A stretch of 64,000 nt of DNA, taken from the NCBI GenBank assembly GCA_021521415.1, contig JAIQDT010000027.1, positions 1,201,001 to 1,265,000 of the forward strand, read 5' to 3'. Below, in pieces: positions 33,557 through 44,065 of the stretch (the stretch's first letter is position 1; every line of letters begins with the position of its first letter). The stretch is from Bidens hawaiensis (Eukaryota; Streptophyta; Magnoliopsida; Asterales; Asteraceae). The position numbers were made by a program, and so were the translations under genes. Below the pieces are notes generated by a model, which saw nothing but the letters and a program-made list of their open reading frames with translations, ran no database searches and had not been told where the DNA came from.

Positions 33557-36480
33557 CTAAGGATTAGGGGTAGATGCATCCTCTGGTGGAGTGTCCTCAG
33601 ACGAGGCGTCCTTAGACTCGTCATCCAGGTAGGCCCTCAGTTGTTGCACACCGTCATTGGCTGAGGCAAACTCCGATAGAATATTCTGTAAAGGAAACAC
33701 CAAGCCATCGTATTCCTTAATCCGCATATCGTATTCCTGCTTGACATCAAGGCCATGAAGCGGATGATTTTCAAAGGAACAATTAGTTTGAGCATAGGTC
33801 ATCCCTTCATTAAAGCCTTGCACTCGACCAAGCTGGGATGAGGTGGTCATCAAGTTAGCAAAGCTATCAGTTAGCTCTGAACTTCCTTTAATGTGACGAA
33901 TGCCCTAACAAAGGCAAAGAAGTAATTCATTAGTATTGGTAGCATTAAATAAGTAATGACAAACGGACGAAAGAAACTTACAGAGTCAAGTCCTCACGTG
34001 AGGAACCACTGACAATCTTGCTCGGCACGCTCTGCCCTGCTCCGCAGCTCCCGCATCTCGTTGGCCATCCTTTGATTGTCAGCGGAAGCTTCAGTGGAGC
34101 GAGACTCCACCTCCGCACGAGATTGCAACAAGAAGTCATAAGCAGACTGCATCTCAGCAACAATTTTGTCTTTAGGTTCAGGTTGCTCCTTCTGCAACTT
34201 TAGTTCTGCCTCAAGCTCTTGGATCCGGTTGTCTTGGTGGGTTACTTGGCTTTCTAAGGCCGAATTAGCTTCAAGGACCCCCGCCAAGTCATCCTTCTTC
34301 TTTTGGGTCTCAGAACGGGCAGCCTCGAGGACCATGTTTTGCCTCTCGCAGGCTTCTTTCCACTGGCGGGCATCGGCGGCATTCTGGTCTTTGTCACCTT
34401 TAAGGGCGATCTTGGCATCAAATAGTTTCCATTTCACCGTGTTCGCCGCCGACCGATGCTCCGCTGCTTCCTTTCTAGCTTCCTCGATAGCTCGAGAAGC
34501 CTCTCCTAGTTTACCACCCATCGTTCGCCACTCGCGTAATATTTCTTGTCCGCAAGACAAAGCATTGGCAAAGGACGAAGAAAAATCAGTGTGAAGATCA
34601 TGGCGAGAACGACCACGTTGAAGGTTACGCTCTGCAAGTGGTACACCCTGACCAATGAACAACATGCAGACGTTCGGATCAGTAAAACAGGAACCATTGA
34701 CAATGTCCAAGTCAGGGACGAATAAACTATAATCCTCGCCCAGGTTTGTTCCTCGGCAATAATCAGAACTTGACGCACGGAGGTGAACCGGGATTGAGGA
34801 AGATTATTGGGGAACACCATGTGTTGATCCTCCCCCAACATCTTGGACAGATTGTGTAAATCGAAATTCTCCTCCTGCACCTGTAGGTAGAGGAGAAGAA
34901 ACAACAGAAAGTTTTGGAGGAGGGCGAGATGGAGATTCATCAGTCCTAAAACCCTTCGCATTCATAGCCGGGTTATCCTCCCGAAAACCAGTTGCATCCC
35001 CAATCTGAAAAAGATAGTCAAACGAGTCGTTGGTCCCAGATTAAAGATTTGACCCCTCAACATTTGCCTCAGTAAGAGGAGTGGGAGGCCTATCTTCTGT
35101 TTCTTCCTCGGGAGGAGGAGATGGTTGTTTCTCAAACATAGGAGTTGGCGATGGTAGTTTTTCAGATACATCATCTCCGATAATCGACGGATCTGCACAA
35201 TAGGATAACACTCAACTACCAACTAAAGCAGTAAAATACAAAAATTAAAGTACGTACCAGTTACCGTCTTCATACGATCAACAAGATTAGACTGTGGCTT
35301 CTTAGGACGATGAGTCCTCCGCTTCTTTTTTAACGATCCTTCTCCGGCGTCCGCGGTACTTGCACCCGCATCACTCGCCTGAAAGGACTTAAAAGTCCTC
35401 TTTTTCTCCAACTCTGCCAATAAGTGTGAGACAGAGGAAAATTCAGAGGCATCGTCATCAGAGCTCCCATCTTCTTGAGTGGCGGAATCGTCACTCAACG
35501 AAAGAATAACGATCGCCTCACCAGAAGTAAGAGTATTAAGTGGAGGAGGGTTTAAAACATACGCACCTGATTGAAAGGTTGCATCCGAAACTAAAGGTTC
35601 GGCTCGCACCTTTGTTGGAAAAAAAATCGGTCCTTAGTCTTTTCAAGAATGGGTCTATCACCCGCATCACGGATGCTTTTTCGGGTACAACCCCTATCCT
35701 CAAAAAGAGCGTTTAACATGGGACCTTGACCTGAAAGGGAAAACATAAAAAATCAATCAAAAAGTTTCAAGCAAGAAAAATATCAAAGACGATAACTTAC
35801 GTTCGTCCAAGCCGATGAAACCAGGCTCCAAATACTCAGACGGCCATAAACGACTCATGCCCGCCTATACAAGGGCTTCCTCGGGCAATGCTCGCATCGG
35901 GGTTGGTTCTGACACCAAGACGCGGAACCATTCCAGACCCTCATGAGGAGCCGGAAAAACTTCCGGGAGTGCCTCATTGGCTGGACATTGAACCATGACA
36001 TCCGACACAACATCCTCGGATATCCAGAAGAATTTGTTGTGCCAGTCCTTAAAGCCTTTTTCGATCTCGTAACCGATGCTCCTTTCGGAAATTCCTCGAC
36101 ATGTGAACCAACCACCACGGTTGGCAAATCGGTAGAAAACAGGAAATCGGTCTAGGCGAGGTAGCATCCCATGCGTCGTACACACGAATTCATAGTGACG
36201 AATCGGCATAACGGCACGCGGATGTAACTGGGATAAATGTATTCCGTATGCACTTAAAATCTTCAAAAAAAACTTTGTAATGGGAAAACGGAAATTCCCA
36301 TAGACAAAGTAGTCGGAATACACAGCCATCTTGCCAGGAGGTGGCAGTCTAGCTATAGACCCGGCAGCGGGGAACTCAGGTCCCCACTCTGGTGGATATA
36401 CCATAGGTTTCGATCAACCTTTCATAGTCAGATCGATCCCACTGAATCTCTATTTCGTCAATTTCAAATTGACCAGCCAT
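33557..36480 (-). pseudogene. Antisense gene B of Gypsy-2 (putative gypsy-type transposase family), spliced, lightly decayed
   Basis: It starts at ATG 36478-36480 (MAGQFEIDEIEIQWDRSDYE). After ~27 codons one extra base shifts the frame into the long open block 36404-35865 carrying the conserved domain (PPEWGPEFPAAGS, LHPRAVMPIRHYEF, RFPVFYRF, NKFFWISEDV). TAG at 35865-35863 interrupts just before MSRLWPSEYLEPGF. Introns inferred: 35800-35731, 35257-35193, 33981-33905, all GT-AG, 65-77 bp, with reading-frame continuity for the first two. The middle is Ser/Asp-rich with basic KKKRRTHRPKKP (possible nuclear signal), then a long coiled coil (34506-33994) and an acidic tail. A run of 8 T near 35625 causes another shift. 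It is better preserved than gene A and matches it from start to end. Confidence 0.78.
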
Positions 36481-36643
36481 CGTTTTAGCAAAAGAAATGA
36501 AGAACAACAAACAAACTTGCAGGAAATTTAGTGGTTAGTAGAAATCTCTAAAGCAAAAAAGAAGAAAGATATTTAGAAATCAAAGGCGATAAAACTTCGA
36601 ACAGAAGATAACTCCCACTATTTATTCCCATCGCAATTAATGC
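36481..36643 (-). promoter_or_regulatory. Putative promoter of antisense gene B
   Basis: The minus strand has AATAAATA at 36626-36619, about 139 bp before the ATG, preceded by GCATTAATTGCGATGGG. The upstream block forms a perfect palindrome on the plus strand, CCATCGCA-ATTAA-TGCGATGG (36628-36648). Gene A has the same layout with TATAAATA. Confidence 0.6.
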
Positions 36644-36940
36644 GATGGGATATGAAAAGTGGAGAGAGAAAATCGCCACCCATTCAACAACCGCCACGTC
36701 ACACGGGAAATTTGAAAAAGGGAAAAAGGTGAATAGTCGGGTACAGTGACAACCGACATAACGTCCCATCATCTGCCCACGCGCCTGCAAGTGGTCAACT
36801 TGTCCTTTTTCATGATTATCCACATCAACAAAAGTTATTTTCTACCAAACTCCAAAATTCAAAAAACCCCAAAATTTACCTTAAGTCCAAAATTTCACCC
36901 GCATAAAAACTTCACGCGGAAGAAACACTGGACTAGGGGA
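36644..36940. other. Gypsy-2 distal 3' untranslated region and polypurine tract
   Basis: Contains CCGCCACGTCACA (36692-36704), also found upstream of gene A. It ends in GGACTAGGGGAC (36930-36941), the likely polypurine tract before the 3' LTR. No open frame of note. Confidence 0.55.
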
Positions 36941-37757
36941 CTTATAGAGGTAGGGTACCAAAAAGACCGAAATACCCTTAAGTACCACCCGCGGGTCGGA
37001 GAGGAACTCCTCATATACCACCCGCGGGACATATGGATCACTCGCTTAACCGTCTAAGGGAGAAACACCCACATGATGTATGCGGAAGCATCCTGGTGCC
37101 CTCAGAAGTCATCCGTAGGATGGGGTATCCGTCCGCACAAGATGACCTGGAGGCAATGCCGCAGGACCGCTGTCATTAATTAATTACTTTCCAGAAAGTT
37201 TCCCAATATGCTTTCTTGGGCAATACGTGACTCATCAGCCAATGAATGAAGGACATCTGGCCAGGTTGTTATAACCGTGCACATGACCAGGGTTTTATCC
37301 GTCCTATCACAGGGTGACACGTGTCCAGGTTGTTATACCCATGCACATGGGACATATAGCTCAACCTATCACAAAGGGACACGCGTCCAGACAGTTATTG
37401 AGATCTTCTAGAAAGGGACAGCTGGCCCAATCACCTTCCAACATCCTTCGGCTATAAATATCTTGTCAAGCTGCATGAGGTATTGATTCATTCATTCATA
37501 TACACTCCCACTATACTTACACTATTTACTTTAGTACTTTGTCTCTTAAAAACTGTACTGATTCTCACGCCGGAGGGTGGTTACGGGAAGACCCCCTCTT
37601 GTCCTTCCCGTGACGAGACTCACGGTGTCTGTTTTGCAGGTTCTGGTCACTGGACTTTAGGGAGTTATACTCATATTGTGTTGGTTGTTATCGTATCCTA
37701 CCCTGTGGACTCATTGGATCCAGTACCCGACTAGGGGATTGGATCCGTGTTTCGTCA
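36941..37757 (+). repeat. Gypsy-2 3' LTR
   Basis: Matches the 5' LTR and ends GTGTTTCGTCA at 37757. Substitutions and small gaps are scattered throughout. It keeps TATAAATA at 37453-37460, followed by a CATTCATTCATA stretch and start-site-like sequence, so a core promoter is present only in this LTR. Confidence 0.87.
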
Positions 37758-38709
37758 GATATATTTGCTCCGTGTGTTGAATATTTTAATATTAAATCAA
37801 CAATATCATGTTGATGATTGCGTTGTGTCTCATAAAGTGATAGTATGCTGATCGAGCTTATGTATACTAATAATTTTATTAATCATACTTCATTTAGAAG
37901 ATGTTGGAACAATTTTACATGAATGAAGTTCATCTTATAAAGAAAATTACTATTATTCTAAATAGAAATTCGTGGTCAAGAGGCACTGTAATTTATTGCA
38001 GTTGATGCAATATTTCTTGCTAGTTATATACAACTAGATATACTATTTATTTATATTTATGGATAAGATATAATTTGATTCAAGTATAGAGATATCGAAA
38101 TGAGCTAAACATAAACATTTTAATGCATGCAATATATGACATATACAAGTTTATATTTTACTAATCCGTAAAAAAAGGTTCGGTTAGTCATATTGATGCA
38201 AGAAATGCAATATAGTTAAGTTATGAATCTCATGTTACTTATTTATAAGATGAGACACTACACGTCATACATGAAGATAGTACACAATTCCTTTAAATAA
38301 GAAGGAAGTGTACATTGCAAGAATAAACAGCAGATTGATAACTACAAAGTCTTGAACAAACTGTCCCACCTACATTACATCATTTTTCTAAGAAAAAAAA
38401 GTTAAAAATAACAATAAAAAAATTATAAAACAAAAAAAGTGCAAAACTTTTATTTGAAAAAAAAAACAAAATGTTAATCTAGCTTCCCTCATCCCTCGTT
38501 TTGAAAAATAAAAAAAAATGAATAAACTTTAGACTTAGATTTTTTTTTGGGGTGGGGTGGGGGGTGTGGGGGTGGTGGGGTTAGGTTTTTATGGGTTTTT
38601 TGGTTTGATGAGGTAATTGTAAGATGTAGATAATCAAATAACAATAAAAATGTGCATCATAATATTAAATAGATGGTCCAAAATTTAGTTCCTCAATTTC
38701 CTTACTTTT

Positions 38710-38713
<4 letters not shown>
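37758..38713. other. AT-rich intergenic DNA with a G-rich tract
   Basis: No gene or element ends seen. At 38549-38580 there is a run of G blocks separated by T (GGGGTGGGGTGGGGGGTG and continuation), able in principle to form a G-quadruplex on the plus strand. Confidence 0.5.
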
Positions 38714-38740
<27 letters not shown>

Positions 38741-39240
38741 GATAAAGGATCAAATACAATAATCCCTTATCATACAATAGATACGCAAGTTTCTTCACCA
38801 TCGATTTTCAAAAAACATGCGTCCGTTCTGATCCTCTGTTCCACTGCTCCATCGATTCCCTACGCCTTCACCATCACCGTCCAATGATTGCATCTACCGC
38901 TGCGACCGTCGACGGTACCGTCGTGAACACCATCTTCCTCGTCACGCCTTTTTCACAGGTCAGTTGATAAAATTGACCAATTGAAATTGAAATTGTTGAA
39001 CTAATTGATCAGTTAAACTTTGAAATTGGTCCAGTTAATCATCAATTTGAAGTTTCAATTAATCAATTTTGAGTTTTGAGTAAACCCAGTTGCAGACGTT
39101 CCATATTTTGTTCATATGATCGAATCAACGATCAAATTAACGGTCCATTGATGATTGTTTGTTGATTATGAGATTATATGAAGTGACTTCAATGTTCAAT
39201 TTCATGTTTACAAGTGTTTATTTTTTATTTTTTTTGTTAG

Positions 39241-39420
39241 TTTTAGAAGTTCTGAACACCCAGAACTTCTTAGAACTTCTAAACTTTATTAGTTTTGAAC
39301 ACCCAGAACTTCTTAGAACTTCTAAACTTTACCAGTTTGAACACCCAGAACTTCTTAGAACTTCTAAACTTTATCAGAACTTCTAAACTTTTTTTAACAA
39401 CCTGAACTTCTTATAACGTA
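39241..39420. repeat. Tandem repeat of CCCAGAACTTCTTAGAACTTC units
   Basis: About three copies of a 50-55-bp unit containing GAACACCCAGAACTTC and TTAGAACTTCTAAACTTT. Degenerate shorter copies (GAACGTTTAAAG) continue to 39540. Confidence 0.8.
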
Positions 39421-39559
39421 TTAGAACGTTTAAAGATGTTCATTGTTTTTTGAACACCCAGAACTTCATTGAACGTATTAGAACGTTTAAAGTTGCTCTT
39501 TTTTGTCGGAATGTTTAAAGCTCTTCAGTTTTGTTTCAAAACGTTTAAACATAATATTT

Positions 39560-39825
39560 TGAACCCTAATCAGAGCTCGATTGAGTGCGTTATTTTTGCA
39601 ATTCCATAATCGATTGATGATTCTAAAGCCTCTTACACATCAATTCGATTGATTAAATCATCAATTTTGGTGTTTATTTTGGTCAGAACGTTTAAACTTT
39701 GAGCAGAACGTTTAAACATGAGCCCTAATCATAGTTCAATTAAGTGTGTTAATTTGTATTTTCATAATCGATTGATAATTCTAAAGCCACTTACACATCA
39801 ATTCGATTGATTAAATCATCAATTT
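39560..39825. repeat. Direct repeat of ~105 bp (two copies)
   Basis: 39563-39665 and 39720-39825 share CATAATCGATTGAT, TTCTAAAGCC and CTTACACATCAATTCGATTG in the same order. Spacing is ~156 bp. Confidence 0.8.
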
Positions 39826-40106
39826 TTGATCAATTTGAAGATTTTTAATGTTCAGGGACGTTCTATTTCAATTTTGGTTTTTGACTTTAGAGAGCTCATA
39901 CTTTAAGCTGTGATTAGAGTTTAGAAATTAGATTAGAATGAGCGACAAGTTCCGAATTTGGATCATAGTTGATTTGTAATCGACGAATTTTGATTGCGAA
40001 CTACTGTTGGGTTATTTACGAAATTGCCACCGCGCGTTTTTTAATCAAACGCTCTGAAATGTCGCGTACCTAATGTATGATAAGTCATTATTGTACGTTA
40101 ACTCAC

Positions 40107-40143
<37 letters not shown>

Positions 40144-40586
40144 TATTTTAGTAGATGAAACCATTAATTTGTGGATCATAATATTAAAAAATGGAATCAT
40201 TAGTTCGAAAAAAAAATATATTAAAAGATGGTCTAAAATTTATCAATTACTTAAACTTTTTTTTGGAGTTTTCTTTGAATGTATATTTCTTACTTTTTTG
40301 AAGTTCTATTTAAAATGTATATTCGTATTTTAGTAAATACAATCATTATTTTGTAATAAGAAATCCATTAATAACATATATACACAATAAAAAACTTGTT
40401 TATATTAAGCAATAAAAATGCTTACATTGATTGCCATTTATTATATAGAAAATGCTTCCATTGATTACAGTCTATAGTCAATTCTCTCGTAAATACATTG
40501 CCCAGAATGAAACGCATACATATATATGCATGTATATAAATATATATGCTTGTCAAAAGTTAATCTCACACAAGCTAGTCAGAAAT

Positions 40587-40659
40587 ATGATGTCAAGGAT
40601 GGCTCTTGTCCACTTCCTTGTTATTTTAATGACAAATTCTACTTCTTCCATTGAATCAG
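40587..40659 (+). CDS. Putative signal-peptide exon of a secreted cysteine-rich peptide
   Basis: ATG at 40587 opens 24 codons reading MMSRMALVHFLVILM followed by TNSTSSIES, a plausible signal peptide with hydrophobic core ALVHFLVIL. It ends in a split codon (phase 1) directly at a consensus-like donor, TCAG/GTACACG, at 40660. Plant defensin-like and related small secreted peptides often have exactly this structure: exon 1 encodes the signal peptide and a phase-1 intron follows. The best matching second exon is 13.5 kb away at 54207-54373. No transcript evidence is available; the pairing is inferred. Confidence 0.4.
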
Positions 40660-40920
40660 GTACACGTTCAGTTTCTTTAACTGTATTTCAATGTATATTT
40701 TTAACAATATATGAAGTCATAAATAAGCCCAAAATAAGCCCAAAGATTAGTTTAGTTTCTAAAATATTCTTACATCGTTTTTATTAAATGAAATCAAATA
40801 CAAGTATGAACAGAACAGTGGAAATTTTGTATGTACGTACGGATGCATGTTGGCATTTGTTTGGGTGTGCACGATGTATGTATGTGTCAAAACTTGTTTC
40901 CGAGATTTCGAATGCCCTAA

Positions 40921-40990
40921 GGAGTACTAAAGTATGGGCCCTTATATAAATTTAGGAGTACTAAAATATGGGTCCTTATATAAATTTCGT
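40921..40990. repeat. Short tandem duplication, ~34-bp unit
   Basis: GGAGTACTAAAGTATGGGCC and the following CTTATATAAATTTA occur twice in succession with three substitutions. Confidence 0.75.
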
Positions 40991-41135
40991 TTTATAGATC
41001 GAAGATAATTAGATTTAGTTTTGAGGTAACTGGGTTAAATGCTAATAAACTAAGTCTTTATTGGATTTTATATTAGACAACTGTTGGGTTGTTTGGTTGA
41101 CTAAGTATTTCTTGGTTTAAAAAAACAACTATTTC

Positions 41136-41996
41136 TAGTGATGGATCCAGAAAATTTTTCATGTGGGTTCACTATTCGGATCGCTTCGGCAGTTCGGGTG
41201 TCAGTTCAACAGTTTGGGTCGTAACAATAGTTCAGGTTGGTTAAGGATTATCACATAATAAAAATATTATGCAATAACACAAAACAGAAGTCACAACTAA
41301 AATTAAAAAACACATAATACAAAATTCAAATACGATGGTCAAATCTATTAGTTTGCAAATCTATTCCACTCTTTCTCTTTGGCTTTCTCTTATCAAATCT
41401 ATTCGTTTATAACATGCACTAACAACGTTTATTAAATTTGGTGCATTAGAAAAGTTAAAATGGTTATGGTGTTTGGTTGCAAAAGCCACAAGAACAAGTT
41501 TACTTAAAGTTGGTGAGCAAAGCAATAAACATCACTAATTCAATTAACAAATTCCAACAAAGTCATTCGTTCGTTGTTCATTCTAATTCTAATTCTAATA
41601 TTAACAAATAAACGAAAACAGTAGAATCAAAAGTCAAAACAACAATTAAACGCACACAAAATAAAAAAGTTACAATGGTGACTGTGTTACGGGTTGATGG
41701 AGTTTAAATGACGTGGCTCTGTATGTTGTGCCTAATTGTGGCTTGCAAATGAGCCTAATTAATTAACCATTTAAAAAAATAAAAAGAACAAAAGCCTCTT
41801 TGGAGGGATTCGAACCTGGGATTTCAAAATGAAACCATGGGATGTTTAGCACTAGACCATGGATCAAGTTTGTTAATGAGTTCACTCACAAAATATATGC
41901 GATTTCACTCTCACATTTTATATAGGCATTTCATATAAAATTCAAAACTCAGTGGGTTCCCGTGAACCCGCACTGGTATACGTAAATCCACCCTTG
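41136..41996. mobile_element. Non-autonomous hAT-like element with 8-bp target duplication
   Basis: The ends are TAGTGATGGATCCAG and, on the other strand, CAAGGGTGGATTTAC, an imperfect inverted repeat that fits the hAT terminal pattern. Further in, GTGGGTTCAC and its inverse pair as well. The element is flanked by ACTATTTC on both sides (41128-41135 and 41997-42004). The 861-bp interior has no transposase. It includes a tRNA-like block on the minus strand. Confidence 0.7.
41800..41866 (-). other. tRNA-like block with polymerase III A and B boxes
   Basis: On the minus strand, TGGTCTAGTGCTAA (A-box-like) is followed ~35 bp later by a perfect B box GGTTCGAATCC (41816-41806). The stem context between them is weak, so this is a tRNA relic or SINE head, not a functional tRNA gene. 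It lies inside the hAT-like element. Confidence 0.55.
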
Positions 41997-42004
41997 ACTA
42001 TTTC

Positions 42005-42482
42005 TATCTGTGTGTTGCGACGGAACTCGTTAGATACATTACATGACTTAAAGCTATCACGTGCTTTAACGGGGACGCAATGGGAACTCGGTCAGTATTG
42101 GTTCGTTTAGTACAAGTAAAAGTTTTGTTGCCAAAGTTGAAAATGTACAAGTTTCTAAAAGTTTGTGTTTCATAATTGTAAAACCTTTAGCTAAAGTTAG
42201 CTAAAGTTGAAAGTCAAAAACTTTTGTGATCAAAGTTTATGTTAGCAAAGTTGAAGGACCAATAGGTAAATATGTGACATTTGATGATAAAAGTTTAAAG
42301 AAAAGTAAACTTTGAGGGACCAGCATGGAAAGTTGTAAAACTTTGATGTCAAAATCCAAAGAACACAACTTTACAAGTTGGTTATTAACATATGTATATA
42401 TTTATATATGTGTGTGTGCAGGGATATGAGAAGTGAAATTATAGCCAAATGTGAAGCTTAACCATTAATTAAGTGTTATCTA
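42005..42482. other. AT-rich DNA with repeated AAAGTTGAA/AAAACTTT words
   Basis: No gene seen. The words AAAGTT and AAACTTT recur at short intervals between 42120 and 42370 without a fixed period. Confidence 0.4.
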
Positions 42483-43338
42483 TGGCCCCCAAATAAAAAC
42501 GACGATCTTGTAATTAAAAAGAATATAATTGATTACAATTTTAATGAAATTGGTTGTTTGGTCTTGTAAGCTTTTCAAAGTCAAAATGAGTCATTAATAA
42601 CATTTAATTAGTAGTTGTTATTAATTAATTTAAAGTTACAAACCATTATTTATTTATTTTTATTAATTAATTTTTGTAATCAAAACTATTTTTAATCAAA
42701 AATTATTTTAATCAAATACCATAATATCTTCATTAATAAGTCATCAAATGTGTAAAATACCAAATTTATGTATAGCATACACATATTCATGTATCTTATG
42801 TATCGCCTACAAAAATTCATGTACTATGTTGATGGTGTGTTCTACAATCGTAAGTTATTAATATGTTTTATCATTTATTTAATTTAGTATTACGTGTATG
42901 CTTATATGTACTATGTAGTTGGTGTTACAATTGCATAAACAAATTGTTAGTTATGTATATGTTTACAAATTACCTACACATATTATTTGTTCCTTTCTTT
43001 TTCACAAACACGTAACTAATATTGATTTGCACATAACTCATAGTCGCGAACTTAAAATCTCTTTGTTTCTTTCAATTTAATTAAGAAATAAAGAATGTAA
43101 AAAATAATGAAAATGGCGAGAGCATTTCATAAATTTAAAACATAAAAAAGTAATAAAAGAACAAAAAGTAATTAGTCACTGAAGCTTCCAAAATGTAAAT
43201 ATTTACCAAATAAAATAATTTGAAATTTTACCATTTTAACCATGTAATTAAATAAAAGAAAAAAACAAAAGAATATTATTGATTACTAATTTCTCGTGTT
43301 TTTTACACTAACATCACTTATCAGATGAAATAATCATA

Positions 43339-43376
<38 letters not shown>

Positions 43377-43381
<5 letters not shown>

Positions 43382-43695
43382 GAAGACATAAAAATCACAC
43401 GTGTCGCGAAGTGGTCGCTCCCCATTTTTTTGAAGTCACCAGATTTGCTTGATTTTTAAATGTAGACTCGAATATAATAAAAATTAATATCTTATTTATT
43501 TTAAAAAAAGATATATATTATTTAAATTAAAAAACCAATTTGATTGTAAAAAAAATAAAAGGGTCTTGGGTCTCATCAAACCATAAGTATATTACTAACA
43601 TTCATACAGTAAAAAAAGTATAAATTCATAAAATAAATAAATATTAGAACAAACAATATAAAACAATCCCCCATAATACGGGGGATAAAAACTAG
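43377..43695 (+). mobile_element. Helitron-like non-autonomous element (unit 1)
   Basis: The 3' end shows hairpin CCCCC-ATAATAC-GGGGG (43668-43684), then seven bases and CTAG (43692-43695) followed by T, the classical Helitron terminus. The 5' end is not certain; the (TA)n tract ending at 43376 is the likely border because a conserved non-repetitive block begins just after it. Non-coding. Confidence 0.6.
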
Positions 43696-44031
43696 TATAT
43701 ACATACATATATATATATATATATATATCTAGAGAGAGAGATAATCAAGAAAAAACTCATCTTAAAAGAGAAAAATTTAAAACTCCTAAAAAATATATTT
43801 AACTAAAAATAGAAAAATATTTTCAAATTTTCTTTTCTTCCATTCTTCTAATATTTTTTACTATTCACCGAAAAAAATAAAAAGAAAAAGACGTAATGCA
43901 CATGTGTATTAATGTATGATACTATTGTATTCTACATGTGTAATACTATGTTTTTTTTATGTTCAATAATGTTTAATTGTATATATTCAATATTTGTGTA
44001 TTATATATGTGTTGTAGTGTTGTATTATATG

Positions 44032-44065
<34 letters not shown>

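Larger units (their letters stand above)
21560..37757 (+). mobile_element. Gypsy-2: Tat-lineage LTR retrotransposon with two antisense genes
   Basis: LTRs lie at about 21560-22371 and 36941-37757. Order on the plus strand: primer site, gag, (nested element), protease, RT, RNase H, second RNase H, integrase. On the minus strand, between integrase and the 3' LTR, are two copies of an antisense gene. Dual RNase H and an antisense ORF in this place are known for Tat-lineage elements (Grande, RIRE2 and relatives). All plus-strand domains carry stops or frameshifts, and the LTRs differ at many sites, so this is an old element. Without the nested 2.28-kb insertion it is about 13.9 kb. Confidence 0.9.
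38741..40109. mobile_element. Non-autonomous TIR element flanked by (TA)n on both sides
   Basis: The left end (TACAATAATCCCTTATCATACA, read from about 38756) is repeated in inverse orientation at the right end (about 40060-40095, minus-strand TACAATAATGACTTATCATACA), and homology continues into TAG-TACGC. (AT)n lies immediately outside on both sides (38714-38740 and 40110-40140), so the target was a TA microsatellite. The interior has no transposase frame but contains internal tandem and direct repeats. Superfamily unknown. Confidence 0.65.

Noticed and set aside
34166..34594. 142-codon plus-strand frame rich in Ser/Phe/Ala
   Set aside because: It is the complement of the coiled-coil exon of antisense gene B (Glu/Ala/Arg-rich), a typical mirror frame.
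41800..41866. Functional tRNA gene on the minus strand
   Set aside because: A and B boxes are present but the acceptor and anticodon stems do not pair properly, and it lies inside a transposon.
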